Assembly (NCBI RefSeq): GCF_001440475.1
Contig: NZ_LLYB01000133.1
Coordinates: 11,377 to 70,506 of the forward strand
Reading direction: 5' to 3'
Source of the DNA: Bradyrhizobium lablabi
GTDB lineage: Bacteria > Pseudomonadota > Alphaproteobacteria > Rhizobiales > Xanthobacteraceae
DNA: 59,130 nt
The notes below the pieces were generated by a model. It was not told where the DNA came from and ran no database searches. It worked only from the letters and a program-made list of their open reading frames with translations. Positions within the stretch are counted from its first letter, which is position 1. Each line of letters starts with the position of its first letter. A program made the position numbers and the translations under genes. Positions 26,398 to 35,379 of this stretch are shown here, in pieces.

Positions 26398-26541
26398 CAA
26401 GATCACCTGACAAGGTCGCCTGAGCCGGCACCCTCCGCGCGCCCCGCAAACGCCTGGGGTGCGACGAACGTTTTCTAGGCAATTGCCCGAGAACCGCCTA
26501 TTTTGGCCAGCAAGGGCATGATGTTTCCGGAGAACGTTCCC

Positions 26542-27567
26542 ATGAATCTTGCTGACCTCAACAAGGTTGCCCTCGCCATGGTCACCCCAGGCAAGGGCAT
26601 TCTCGCCGCCGACGAATCCTCAGGCACGATCAAGAAGCGTTTCGACGCCATCAAGGTCGAATCGACAGAGGAGAACCGCCGCGACTATCGCGAGATGCTG
26701 TTCCGCTCCACCGAGGCGATGAGCAAGTACGTCTCGGGTGTGATCCTCTATGACGAGACCATCTGGCAGAATGCCAAGGACGGCACGCCGCTGGTCAAGC
26801 TGATCGAGCAGTCCGGCGCCATCCCCGGCATCAAGGTCGACGAAGGAACGCAGGCGCTGCCGCAGTGCCCGGGGGAACTCGTCACCGTCGGCCTCGACAA
26901 GCTCGCCGAACGCCTGAAGAAATATTACGAACGCGGTGCGCGCTTTGCCAAATGGCGCGCGGTGATCGATATCGGCAGCGGCATCCCGACGATGACCGCG
27001 ATCAGCGTCAATGCGCATGCGCTGGCGCGCTATGCGGCGCTGTGCCAGGCGGCGCAGATCGTGCCGATCGTCGAGCCGGAAGTGCTGATGGACGGCGATC
27101 ACGACATCGACCGCTGCTATGACGTGACCCAGCGCGTGCTGAACAAGACGTTCCAGGAATTGCGGGTGCAGCGCGTCGAGCTCGAAGGCATGGTGCTGAA
27201 GCCCAACATGGCCATTTCAGGAAAGAAGTGCGCAAAGCAGGCTTCCGTCGACGAAGTCGCGGAGAAGACCGTTCGCCTGCTGAAGGCCTGCGTTCCCGCC
27301 GCCGTGCCGGGCATCGCCTTCCTCTCCGGCGGACAATCCGACGAGGAAGCAACCGCGCATCTGGACGCCATGAACAGGATCGGCAACCTGCCCTGGAAGC
27401 TCACCTTCTCCTATGGCCGCGCGTTGCAGGCGGCGCCGCAGAAGGCGTGGTCCGGCAAGGCCGAGAATGTCGCCGCGGGCCAGCGCGCATTCACGCACCG
27501 TGCGCGGATGAATGCGCTGGCGAGCAAGGGCGAGTGGGAAACCGGCCTGGAAAAGAAGGTCGCCTAG
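26542..27567 (+). CDS. Class I fructose-bisphosphate aldolase
   Basis: A 341-residue Schiff-base aldolase related to the eukaryotic type. Visible motifs: GKGILAADESSGTIKKRF at the N terminus, YERGARFAKWRAV, the Glu pair in IVPIVEPEVLMDGDHD, and LEGMVLKPNMAISG bearing the Schiff-base Lys. It ends KAWSGKAENVAAGQRAF and LASKGEWE, close to the metazoan type. ATG 26542 follows GGAGA. It lies directly after the unrelated class II aldolase. Confidence 0.96.
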   Translation: MNLADLNKVALAMVTPGKGILAADESSGTIKKRFDAIKVESTEENRRDYREMLFRSTEAMSKYVSGVILYDETIWQNAKDGTPLVKLIEQSGAIPGIKVDEGTQALPQCPGELVTVGLDKLAERLKKYYERGARFAKWRAVIDIGSGIPTMTAISVNAHALARYAALCQAAQIVPIVEPEVLMDGDHDIDRCYDVTQRVLNKTFQELRVQRVELEGMVLKPNMAISGKKCAKQASVDEVAEKTVRLLKACVPAAVPGIAFLSGGQSDEEATAHLDAMNRIGNLPWKLTFSYGRALQAAPQKAWSGKAENVAAGQRAFTHRARMNALASKGEWETGLEKKVA

Positions 27568-27569
27568 AC

Positions 27570-28265
27570 TTGGCTACTAAACCTCTTCCGCCGCGCCCGG
27601 CGCCGCGGCTCTATCTCGCGACGCCCGAGGTGGACGATCCGTCGCAGCTCGGAAGTCAGCTCACCGAGTTGCTGGCCGCGGCCGACGTCGCGGCGGTGCT
27701 GCTGCGGCTGAAGCAGACCGATCAAAAGACCATGACCTCCCGCGTGAAAACGCTGGTGCCGGCGATCCAGAATGCCGGCGCGGCGCTGCTGCTCGACGGC
27801 CATGTCGAACTGGTGGCGCGCGCAGGCGCCGATGGCGCGCACCTGAACGGCGTCGCCGCGCTGGATGATGCTTTCCCGTCGCTGAAGCCGGATCGCATTG
27901 CCGGCGTCGGCGGCCTTGCCACGCGGCACGAATCGATGGCCGCGGGCGAAGCGGGCGCCGATTACGTGCTGTTCGGCGAACCCGATGCCAAGGGGCAACG
28001 GCCCTCGATGGAAGCGATTGCCGAGCGCCTGCAATGGTGGGACGAACTGTTCGAACCGCCCTGCGTCGGCTTTGCCGCCTCGCGCGAAGAGGCTTTCGAA
28101 TTCGCGAGCGCCGGGGCGGACTTTGTGCTGGTCGGCGATTTCATCTGGGCCGACCCGCGCGGCGCCAAGGCGGCGCTGATCGATGCCGCGCAGGCGATCG
28201 CGGATGGATACGAAGCAACGTTCGGAAAGGCCAAGCCCGGCGCCGATCAGGCCGGACACGGATAA
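27570..28265 (+). CDS. Thiamine-phosphate-synthase-fold protein
   Basis: A 231-residue TIM-barrel protein of the ThiE/TenI family, with RLYLATPEVDDP, LLLDGHVELVARAGADGAHL, VGGLATRHESMAAGEAGADY and FASAGADFVLVGD. ThiE condenses HMP-PP with thiazole phosphate, but some usual ThiE residues are not obvious here and no thi genes adjoin, so the role is uncertain. The start must be TTG 27570, two bases after the class I aldolase stop, since no ATG occurs near; coupled translation is likely. Confidence 0.78.
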   Translation: MATKPLPPRPAPRLYLATPEVDDPSQLGSQLTELLAAADVAAVLLRLKQTDQKTMTSRVKTLVPAIQNAGAALLLDGHVELVARAGADGAHLNGVAALDDAFPSLKPDRIAGVGGLATRHESMAAGEAGADYVLFGEPDAKGQRPSMEAIAERLQWWDELFEPPCVGFAASREEAFEFASAGADFVLVGDFIWADPRGAKAALIDAAQAIADGYEATFGKAKPGADQAGHG

Positions 28266-28273
28266 CACCGGAT

Positions 28274-29371
28274 ATGAAATTGCTGCGTCCCATATTGCTG
28301 CTTGCCGGCCTCTCGATGACGATGGCCGGAGCCTCCGCACAGATCTCGCTGACGCCTGCGGCGCAGCCGCCGGCCAGCCCGCCGGCTGCGAAAAAGGAAG
28401 CGGCGCCCAAGCAAAAAGCCCCGCCGGCCGCGAAACAGCCGACCGCATCGCCAAGGCCAGCCGCGACGCCCCAGCCGGCCGCAACGCCGACGCCCTTCCC
28501 TGCGCCGGCGGCCACCTTCGAGGACCCGAACGCCGACCTCGTCTACGGCGCCTATCAGCGCGGCCTCTACAAGACTGCGTTCGATCTCGCGATGACGCGC
28601 GCGCAGTACAACGGCGACCCGAAGGCGATGACGATGCTGGGCGAGCTCTATGCCAACGGACTCGGCGTCAAGCGCGACTACGCCAAGGCCGCCGATTGGT
28701 ACCAGCGCGCGGTGGACGCCGGCGACCGCGAGGCCATGTTCGCGCTTGCCATGATGCGGCTGTCCGGCCGTGGCGGTAACAGCAATCGCGAGCAGGCCGT
28801 GAAGCTCCTGGCCTCCTCCGCCAAGCTCGGCAACGCGAAGGCGGCCTACAATCTGGCGCTGCTCTATCTCGACGGCAACACGCTGCCGCAGGACCTGCGG
28901 CGGGCCGCCGAGTTGCTACGCGCCGCGGCCGACGCCGGCAACCCGGAGGCGCAATACGCGCTCGCGACCTTCTACAAGGAAGGCACCGGCGTGCCGAAGG
29001 ACCTCGACAAGGCGGTGCGGCTGCTGCAGGCGGCTGCGCTCGCCGACAATGTCGACGCCGAGGTCGAATATGCCATCGCGCTTTACAACGGCACCGGCAC
29101 ACCCCGGAACCAGGCCGCGGCGGTCGCGCTGCTGCGCAAGGCGGCGCGGCAGAACTCGCCGATCGCGCAGAACCGCCTCGCGCGCGTGCTGATCAGCGGA
29201 CAGGGGGCGCCCATGGACAAGATCGAAGGCCTGAAGTGGCACCTTGTCGCCAAGACCGCCGGCAAGGGCGACCCCGAGCTGGACGAGCGGCTCTCGGAGC
29301 TCAGCCCCGAGGATCGCGCCAAGGTTCAAGAGGCCGCCAAGAAATGGACCGGAACGACGGCCGGCAAATGA
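28274..29371 (+). CDS. Secreted Sel1-repeat protein
   Basis: A 365-residue exported protein. The signal peptide (MKLLRPILLLAGLSMTMAGASA) is followed by a Pro/Ala/Lys-rich linker (about residues 25-75) and five or more Sel1-type TPR repeats from about residue 95: for example AMTMLGELYANGLGVKRDYA, AAYNLALLYLDGNTLPQDL and AQYALATFYKEGTGVPKDLD. Such repeats mediate protein contacts in the periplasm. The start follows the ThiE-like stop by eight bases, so it is in the same transcript. Confidence 0.9.
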   Translation: MKLLRPILLLAGLSMTMAGASAQISLTPAAQPPASPPAAKKEAAPKQKAPPAAKQPTASPRPAATPQPAATPTPFPAPAATFEDPNADLVYGAYQRGLYKTAFDLAMTRAQYNGDPKAMTMLGELYANGLGVKRDYAKAADWYQRAVDAGDREAMFALAMMRLSGRGGNSNREQAVKLLASSAKLGNAKAAYNLALLYLDGNTLPQDLRRAAELLRAAADAGNPEAQYALATFYKEGTGVPKDLDKAVRLLQAAALADNVDAEVEYAIALYNGTGTPRNQAAAVALLRKAARQNSPIAQNRLARVLISGQGAPMDKIEGLKWHLVAKTAGKGDPELDERLSELSPEDRAKVQEAAKKWTGTTAGK

Positions 29372-29458
29372 CGCCTTGACGGCGGCACATCTGCAGGGCA
29401 CCCAGTCCCTAAATCCCTGACGGCGTTGGGCCGTTCCCTCACACAACAAGCCCCCATC

Positions 29459-30250
29459 ATGCTCTATTCAGCCCTTATCAACGTCATGGTCAAAGCCGCG
29501 CGCCGCGCCGGCCGCAGCCTCAAGCGCGACCTCGGCGAGATCGAGCATCTGCAGGTATCGCTGAAGGGGCCGGCGAACTTCGTCAGCAAGGCCGACAAGC
29601 GCGCCGAAGAAATGCTCTATGAGGACCTCGCCAAGGCGCGGCCGGGCTATGGCTTCATCGGCGAGGAAGGCGGCACGCGCGAGGGCGCCGACAAGACCCA
29701 CACCTGGATCGTCGACCCGCTCGACGGCACCACCAACTTCCTGCACGGCATCCCGCAATTCGCGATCTCGATCGGCCTCGCGCGCGAGGGCACCGTCATC
29801 GCCGGCGTGATCTACAACCCCGCCAATGATGAGCTCTACATCGCCGAGCGCGGCAAGGGCGCGTTTCTCAACGACCAGCGGCTGCGCGTCGCCGGCCGCC
29901 GCCAGCTCGACGAATGCGTGATCGCCTGCGGCCTGCCGCATATCGGCCGCGGCGACCATGAACTGGCGCGCAAGGAAATGGCCGTGCTGCAAAACAAGGT
30001 CGCCGGCTTCCGCCGCTTCGGCGCCGCCTCCCTCGACTTGGCCTTCGTCGCCGCCGGCCGCCTCGACGGCTACTGGGAACGCAACCTCTCGCCCTGGGAT
30101 ATCGCCGCCGGGCAGATCATGGTGCGCGAAGCAGGTGGGACGATTTCAGACATCGGCGGCAAGGACGACGCGCTGAAGACCGGGCACGTGGTGTGCGGGA
30201 ATGAGTTCGTGCACGGGGAGCTGCTGCGGATATTGGGGCCGCTGGGTTGA
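29459..30250 (+). CDS. Inositol monophosphatase family protein
   Basis: A 263-residue Mg-dependent phosphatase (SuhB/IMPase family). Metal ligands: FIGEEGG, WIVDPLDGTTNFLHGIP and the C-terminal WERNLSPWDIAAGQIMVREAGG. The substrate may be inositol phosphate or another sugar phosphate. The start ATG 29459 gives the normal MLYSALINVMVKAARRAG N terminus. It ends the carbon-metabolism gene run. Confidence 0.95.
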   Translation: MLYSALINVMVKAARRAGRSLKRDLGEIEHLQVSLKGPANFVSKADKRAEEMLYEDLAKARPGYGFIGEEGGTREGADKTHTWIVDPLDGTTNFLHGIPQFAISIGLAREGTVIAGVIYNPANDELYIAERGKGAFLNDQRLRVAGRRQLDECVIACGLPHIGRGDHELARKEMAVLQNKVAGFRRFGAASLDLAFVAAGRLDGYWERNLSPWDIAAGQIMVREAGGTISDIGGKDDALKTGHVVCGNEFVHGELLRILGPLG

Positions 30251-30270
30251 AGGATCATTGAAACGAGATT

Positions 30271-30303
30271 CGTCATGGCCGGACGTGACCGGGCCATCCA
30301 TCA
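30271..30303. repeat. Degenerate family C repeat
   Basis: CGTCATGGCCGGACGTGACC followed by GGGCCATCCAT resembles one arm of the elements at 23987-24073 and 40606-40665, without a clear second arm. Confidence 0.4.
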
Positions 30304-30399
30304 ATCTTCGCAAGAGTCTTTTTTAATGGAGCGGCCTCGGTCTCTGGCCTTCAACTCGCCAAGGTAGTTTGGCACGCTTGCCGTGCAGCTAGGCGAGCA

Positions 30400-30435
30400 G
30401 CGCCTTCGACACCATTCCTCCAGTGTCGAAGGCGC
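30400..30435. promoter_or_regulatory. Strong hairpin upstream of the WD40 gene
   Basis: GCGCCTTCGACAC (30400-30412) is perfectly inverted at 30423-30435, with a ten-base loop, ending 37 bases before the start codon. No U tract follows. It may be an operator, a 5' UTR structure or a protective hairpin. Confidence 0.45.
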
Positions 30436-30472
30436 CGCTACCGTCAAATTGGTCTTGAAGTTGGAGTTCTAG

Positions 30473-32176
30473 ATGCTCCTGCCGCTCGATAGTCCACATT
30501 GGCATGACCTGACCGCGTGCTGGTCCGCGGAGCGGGCGATCGAGCTGCTGCGGCAGATCGTGTCGACAGGGCGGCTCGGTGAGGCGTGGGACCAGTTGCA
30601 CGAGGAGATCACCCATCAGGGCAGCGTATATGGCGTGACCTCGGCGGCGCTGCCGCACCTGATCCGGCTGGCGCCATCGCTGACCCCGGTCGAGCAGCAC
30701 AACCTGTGGATCGAAATCGGACTCCTGATCACCGCCGGTGCAGACAGCTTCGACGGCAAGGAGCCCGTCCCAGGCATGCAGGAAACCCTGACCCAGTCCC
30801 TGCGCGACGCCGAACCCATTGCGTTGCAAGCGTTCCTGGACTCGCCCTCCCTGGATGCATCCGACGCGAGCTACCTTGCTCTGGCCTGCGTGGCCCTCTC
30901 CGGCCACACTGTCGGCCGCGCGATCTGGGAGTTCCTCGCCCCCGGCGACGGGTACGTCCGGCTCAAATGCTCGGAGTGCGACGCTGATGAGTGCGACGTT
31001 GACGGCTTCGGCGACCCGGTGCGGCCGCCATGCGCGCCACCGCCCGTGCCAGCGCTGACGCCGCGGGCCCGCCCCGAATGGGCACGCGTGCCGACCGATC
31101 TTCCGCCCGGCTTCGAGGGGTTCAGCGCGGTCGCCCGCGCGGTCGCCGACGCCGGTTTGCCCGGGCAGGCACCTGCCGCTGCAGTGTGGTGCCTGGTGGC
31201 CGCGATGGTTGCGTCGAAGGGCGACCTGCCGTGGGCGCGGACGCTGCTCCGCCTGACCGGCCATTTCCGTTGTGGCACATGCGGTTCCGTCCAGCCGATC
31301 GCCACCATGCTTGACCACGCGCCGGTGGATTCGTTGGGCTCCTCGCAGCCCGACACCGCTGCGCCCCCGGCCATGGGCTCGCCCGAGATGGCCGATCCCG
31401 ATCCGGCAACCGTCGCCGACGAGGCCGGCTTCAAACCCGCGCCCGGCGATTCGGTCAGCGCTGTCCAAATCACTCTACGGCCCGTCCAGGTGCCCGGCGA
31501 CGTGCAGATCCCCGCGCGCTGCGAGGCGCTGGTGACGATGCCCGACGGCCGCCTCGACGCGCGCGTGCCATGGCTGGACAAGCTGCGCGACGGCCGTACC
31601 CTGCTCGCGACGGGCCACGCCGACGGCGCTGTCCACCTGCGCCATCCGTTGTCCCGCAATTCCTTTGGCGAGTTGTGGCGCCGCGAGGGGCAGCCGGTCG
31701 CGGGCATGGCTTTCGGCCAGGACCTTGTCGTGGTCTACGGCAGCCTCGACGTCGACGTGTGGAGCCCGATCGCGGTCAGCGGCGAACGCTCAAGCATGGC
31801 ACCGAAGGCGGAATACCTGCACGCCAACGGTCACCGGCACATCGTGGCCGTCTGTGTCGCCACGGACCTCGGCTACCGTAAGCCGATCCTGCTCGCCGAC
31901 CGCAACGGCACGGTCTCGATGTGGGAGACGTTCGGCGTGCGCCTTGGCGACCCGTTGCCACCCGACCCGCGGCACCGCGAAGTCTTCGCCATCGCGGCGT
32001 CCGCCGGTTTCGTCGTCACGGCATCCCGGGCCGACGCCAACCTCCGGATCTGGCAGCCTTTGTCAGGTATGTGTTCGTTGATGCCCTTGGAAGCCGCCCC
32101 GCAATGGCTGAACTTCACCGGCGACACCCTCACCATCGGCCTCACCACCGGACCGGTCAGTTTCTCCGTGCGTTGA
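30473..32176 (+). CDS. Orphan protein with HEAT-like, zinc-finger-like and WD40-like parts
   Basis: A 567-residue cytosolic protein without signal or membrane helix. Residues about 1-150 are helical and HEAT-like (VYGVTSAALPHLIRLAPSL, then ALQAFLDSPSL). Two Cys pairs, CSEC near 166 and CGTC near 268, could bind zinc. From about residue 370 there are beta-propeller blades: LLATGHADGAVHLRHP, VVYGSLDVDVWSP, LLADRNGTVSMWET and TASRADANLRIWQP. The architecture recalls actinobacterial proteins more than neighbouring genes (impression only). GGAG precedes the ATG. No partner gene adjoins; the RND pump is convergent. Function unknown. Confidence 0.8.
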   Translation: MLLPLDSPHWHDLTACWSAERAIELLRQIVSTGRLGEAWDQLHEEITHQGSVYGVTSAALPHLIRLAPSLTPVEQHNLWIEIGLLITAGADSFDGKEPVPGMQETLTQSLRDAEPIALQAFLDSPSLDASDASYLALACVALSGHTVGRAIWEFLAPGDGYVRLKCSECDADECDVDGFGDPVRPPCAPPPVPALTPRARPEWARVPTDLPPGFEGFSAVARAVADAGLPGQAPAAAVWCLVAAMVASKGDLPWARTLLRLTGHFRCGTCGSVQPIATMLDHAPVDSLGSSQPDTAAPPAMGSPEMADPDPATVADEAGFKPAPGDSVSAVQITLRPVQVPGDVQIPARCEALVTMPDGRLDARVPWLDKLRDGRTLLATGHADGAVHLRHPLSRNSFGELWRREGQPVAGMAFGQDLVVVYGSLDVDVWSPIAVSGERSSMAPKAEYLHANGHRHIVAVCVATDLGYRKPILLADRNGTVSMWETFGVRLGDPLPPDPRHREVFAIAASAGFVVTASRADANLRIWQPLSGMCSLMPLEAAPQWLNFTGDTLTIGLTTGPVSFSVR

Positions 32177-32208
32177 AGCCGAGTTCTGCGGAAAGCTACC
32201 ATCCCGCC

Positions 32209-35200
32209 TTAATGGCTGGGCCGCGCCGGCGCGGGCGGACCATACAGCTCTTGCACTGCCGCCTCCTCCACCTTCTCTCTGTCCCCCGCCAGCACGCGCT
32301 GCACCGAGACGAAGAACACCGGCACCATCAACAGCGCCAAGATCACCACCGCGATCATGCCGCCCATGACGCTGGTGCCGAGCGCCTGCTGGCTGGCGCC
32401 GCCGGCGCCGGTGGCAATGGCCATCGGCAAGACACCGCAGACGAAGGCGAGGCCCGTCATCAGGATCGGGCGGAAGCGTAGCGAACAGGCCTCGATCGTT
32501 GCTTCGACCAGCGGTTTGCCCTGCGCGCGCAGATCCTTGGCGAATTCGATGATCAGGATGGCGTCCTTGGCCGCAAGGCCAATGATGGTGATCAGGCCGA
32601 CGGTGAAATAGACGTCGTTGGGCAGGCCGCGCATCGTGGCCGCAATCACCGCGCCGGTGATCCCGAGCGGCACCGTCAGCAGCACCGCAAGCGGAATGGT
32701 CCAGCTTTCATAGAGGGCTGCGAGCAGCAGGAACACCACCAGCACCGACAGGCCGAGCAGGAACGGCGCCTGCGAGCCTGACAGCTTTTCCTGCAGTGAT
32801 TGCCCGGTCCACTCGAAACCGAAGCCGCGCGGCAGCTTGCCCGCGAGGCGCTCCATCTCCGCGATCGCATCGCCGGAGGTGAAGCCGGGCTTGGCCTCAC
32901 CCGAGATGCGCACGGCGGGATAATAATTGAAGCCCGCGATCTGCGTCGGCCCCTTCGACCACTGCACCGTGGCGAAGGCGGAGAACGGCACCAGCTGGCC
33001 GCGGCTGTTCTTGACGTTGTAGTTGAGGATGTCGTCGGCGTTCATGCGGCTGGTGCGGTCGGCCTGCACGATCACGCGCTGCATGCGCCCGCGGTTCGGG
33101 AAATCGTTGATGTAGTTCGAGCCGAGATTGGTCGAAATCGTCTGGTTGATGTCCTCGAAGGTGACGCCGAACGCGCCGGCCTTTTCGCGGTCGATCATCA
33201 GATTGACCTGCGGCGCCGGCGGCAGTCCCTCGACATAGACCTTCTGCAGCACGCGGCTGGCATTGGCTTCGGCGATCAGGCGGTCGGCCGCGGCGACCAG
33301 CGCCGGATAGCCCTTCTGGCCGCGGTCCTGCAGGCGGAACGAGAAGCCCGAGGAGTTGCCGAGATTGTCGATCGGCGGCGGCTGCAGCGCCGAGATCTTG
33401 GCGTCGCGGATCGACGACAGGTCGCGGTTGATGTCGGCGACGATGGCGGCGGCGGAATCCTTCTTGCCGCGCTCCGACCAGTCCTTCAGCGTGATGAAGG
33501 CCTGTGCGGTGTTCATGCCCTGGCCGAGGAAGCTGAAGCCCGTCAGGAAGGTGACGTCCTCAACGCCTTGGCGCTCGCGAAGATATTTTTCGACCTGCTC
33601 GACCGCGGCTTCGGTGCGGGCATAGGAGGAGTCGGACGGCGTCTGCACGTCGGTTGTGATAAAGCCCTGGTCGTCGACCGGCAGGAAGCCGCCGGGCAGC
33701 CGGACGAAGGCCCAGCCAAGGCCAATCAGCAGTGCGGCGTAGATCAGCATCAACCGCCCGGTGCGCTTCAGCGATCCCTTCACCGTGCGCGTATAGCCGC
33801 CGCGGCCCGACTCGAGCACGCGGTTGAACCAGCCGAACACGCCCTTGCGCGCATGGCCATGGCCGGCTTCGACCGGCTTCAGCAGCGTCGCGCACAACGC
33901 CGGCGTCAGCGACAGCGCCAGCAGCGCCGAGAAGGCAATCGCGGAAACCATGGTGACCGAGAACTGGCGGTAGATGATGCCGACCGATCCCGGGAAGAAC
34001 GCCATCGGCACGAACACCGCCATCAGCACCAGCGTGATGCCGATGATGGCGCTGGTGATCTGCGACATCGCCTTGCGGGTGGCTTCCTTCGGCGGCAGGC
34101 CTTCTTCGGCCATGATGCGCTCGACGTTCTCGACCACGACGATGGCGTCGTCGACGAGAATGCCGACCGCCAGCACCATGCCGAACATGGTGAGCATGTT
34201 GATGGAATAGCCGGCCGCCATCAGCATCGCGCAGGTGCCGAGCAGTGCCACCGGCACCACGATGGTCGGGATGATGGTGTAGCGGATGTTCTGCAGGAAC
34301 AGGAACATCACGATGAAGACCAGCACCACCGCTTCGATCAGCGTCATCAGCACCTTGTTGATCGAGGCCTTGACGACGGGCGTGATGTTGTAGGGAATTT
34401 CATAGCCGATATTGGCCGGAAAGAACTTCGACAGTTCCTTCATCTTGGCTTCGACGGCGCTGGCGGTCGCCAGCGCGTTGCCGGTCGGGGACAGCAGCAC
34501 CGAGAGACCCGCGGTCGGCTTGCCGTTGAGCCGCGTGTTGAACTGGTAGCTCAAACCGCCGATCTCGATACGCGCGACGTCGCGCAGCCGCACCGTCGAT
34601 CCGTCCGGATTGGCGCGCAGCGTGATCGCGCCGAATTCATCCGGCGAGGAAAGCTGGCCCTTGACCAGCACGAGGGCGGAAATCTTCTGTTCCGGCGTGC
34701 TCGGCTCGGCGCCGACGCTGCCCGAGGCCACCTGGGCGTTCTGGGCTGATATCGCCTTGTTGACGTCATCGGCGGTGAGGCCATAGCCAACGAGTTTTGC
34801 CGGATCGATCCAGATGCGCAGCGAACGTTCGGTGGAATAGAGCGTGGCGCGGCCGACGCCCGGAATGCGCCTGATCTCGCCGAGCACGTTGCGGATCATG
34901 AAATCTCCGAGGCCGATTTCGTCGAGCGAGCCGTCGGTCGAGTTCAGCGTGATGATCTGCAGCACGGCGGAGGAAGCTTCCTCGACCAAAATGCCTTGTT
35001 GAATCACCGCGCGCGGCAGCCGCGCCTCGACGCGCTTGAGGCGGTTCTGCACTTCGACCGAGGCCGCGCCAGTCTCCGTGCCGGGCACGAAGTTGGCGAT
35101 GATCTCGACCTGCCCGAGCGAATCGGAGGTCGATTCGAAATTAAGGATGCCGGAGGCGCCGTTGAGCTCCTCCTCGATCAGCCGGGTGACGCTGTTGTAG

Positions 35201-35370
35201 AGGTTTTCAGGCGACGCGCCGGGATAGCTGGTCGAGATCGAGATCGAGGGTGGTGCGATGATCGGATATTGCGCGACCGCCAGCAACGGGATCGAGATCG
35301 CGCCGACCAGACAGATGAAAAGCGCGACGACCCAGGCGAAGATTGGCCTGTCAATGAAGAAGCTGGGCAT
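32209..35370 (-). CDS. RND efflux pump inner-membrane subunit, HAE1 family
   Basis: A 1053-residue, 12-helix proton-driven drug exporter (AcrB/MexB type). The N terminus is MPSFFIDRPIFAWVVALFIC; motifs include FPGSVGIIYRQFSVTMVSAI, the proton-relay Asp pair in GILVDDAIVVVEN, and AKDAILIIEFAKDLR. The periplasmic porter and docking loops are of normal length. It lies nine bases after the adaptor gene. No outer-membrane channel gene is adjacent, so it probably uses a TolC-like protein encoded elsewhere. It converges with the WD40 gene. Confidence 0.96.
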   Translation of the reverse strand: MPSFFIDRPIFAWVVALFICLVGAISIPLLAVAQYPIIAPPSISISTSYPGASPENLYNSVTRLIEEELNGASGILNFESTSDSLGQVEIIANFVPGTETGAASVEVQNRLKRVEARLPRAVIQQGILVEEASSAVLQIITLNSTDGSLDEIGLGDFMIRNVLGEIRRIPGVGRATLYSTERSLRIWIDPAKLVGYGLTADDVNKAISAQNAQVASGSVGAEPSTPEQKISALVLVKGQLSSPDEFGAITLRANPDGSTVRLRDVARIEIGGLSYQFNTRLNGKPTAGLSVLLSPTGNALATASAVEAKMKELSKFFPANIGYEIPYNITPVVKASINKVLMTLIEAVVLVFIVMFLFLQNIRYTIIPTIVVPVALLGTCAMLMAAGYSINMLTMFGMVLAVGILVDDAIVVVENVERIMAEEGLPPKEATRKAMSQITSAIIGITLVLMAVFVPMAFFPGSVGIIYRQFSVTMVSAIAFSALLALSLTPALCATLLKPVEAGHGHARKGVFGWFNRVLESGRGGYTRTVKGSLKRTGRLMLIYAALLIGLGWAFVRLPGGFLPVDDQGFITTDVQTPSDSSYARTEAAVEQVEKYLRERQGVEDVTFLTGFSFLGQGMNTAQAFITLKDWSERGKKDSAAAIVADINRDLSSIRDAKISALQPPPIDNLGNSSGFSFRLQDRGQKGYPALVAAADRLIAEANASRVLQKVYVEGLPPAPQVNLMIDREKAGAFGVTFEDINQTISTNLGSNYINDFPNRGRMQRVIVQADRTSRMNADDILNYNVKNSRGQLVPFSAFATVQWSKGPTQIAGFNYYPAVRISGEAKPGFTSGDAIAEMERLAGKLPRGFGFEWTGQSLQEKLSGSQAPFLLGLSVLVVFLLLAALYESWTIPLAVLLTVPLGITGAVIAATMRGLPNDVYFTVGLITIIGLAAKDAILIIEFAKDLRAQGKPLVEATIEACSLRFRPILMTGLAFVCGVLPMAIATGAGGASQQALGTSVMGGMIAVVILALLMVPVFFVSVQRVLAGDREKVEEAAVQELYGPPAPARPSH

Positions 35371-35379
35371 CGATCAATC

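Noticed and set aside
24100..26406. Very long open frame on the minus strand opposite pgk and fba
   Set aside because: Its translation is His/Arg/Asp-rich without domains; it is a shadow of the highly biased codon use of the real genes on the other strand. The same holds for 20579-22939 and 46544-48994.
27228..27570. In-frame extension of the ThiE-like gene upstream across the aldolase gene
   Set aside because: The frame is open far upstream, but the sequence there is antisense-like Arg-rich translation of the aldolase coding region.
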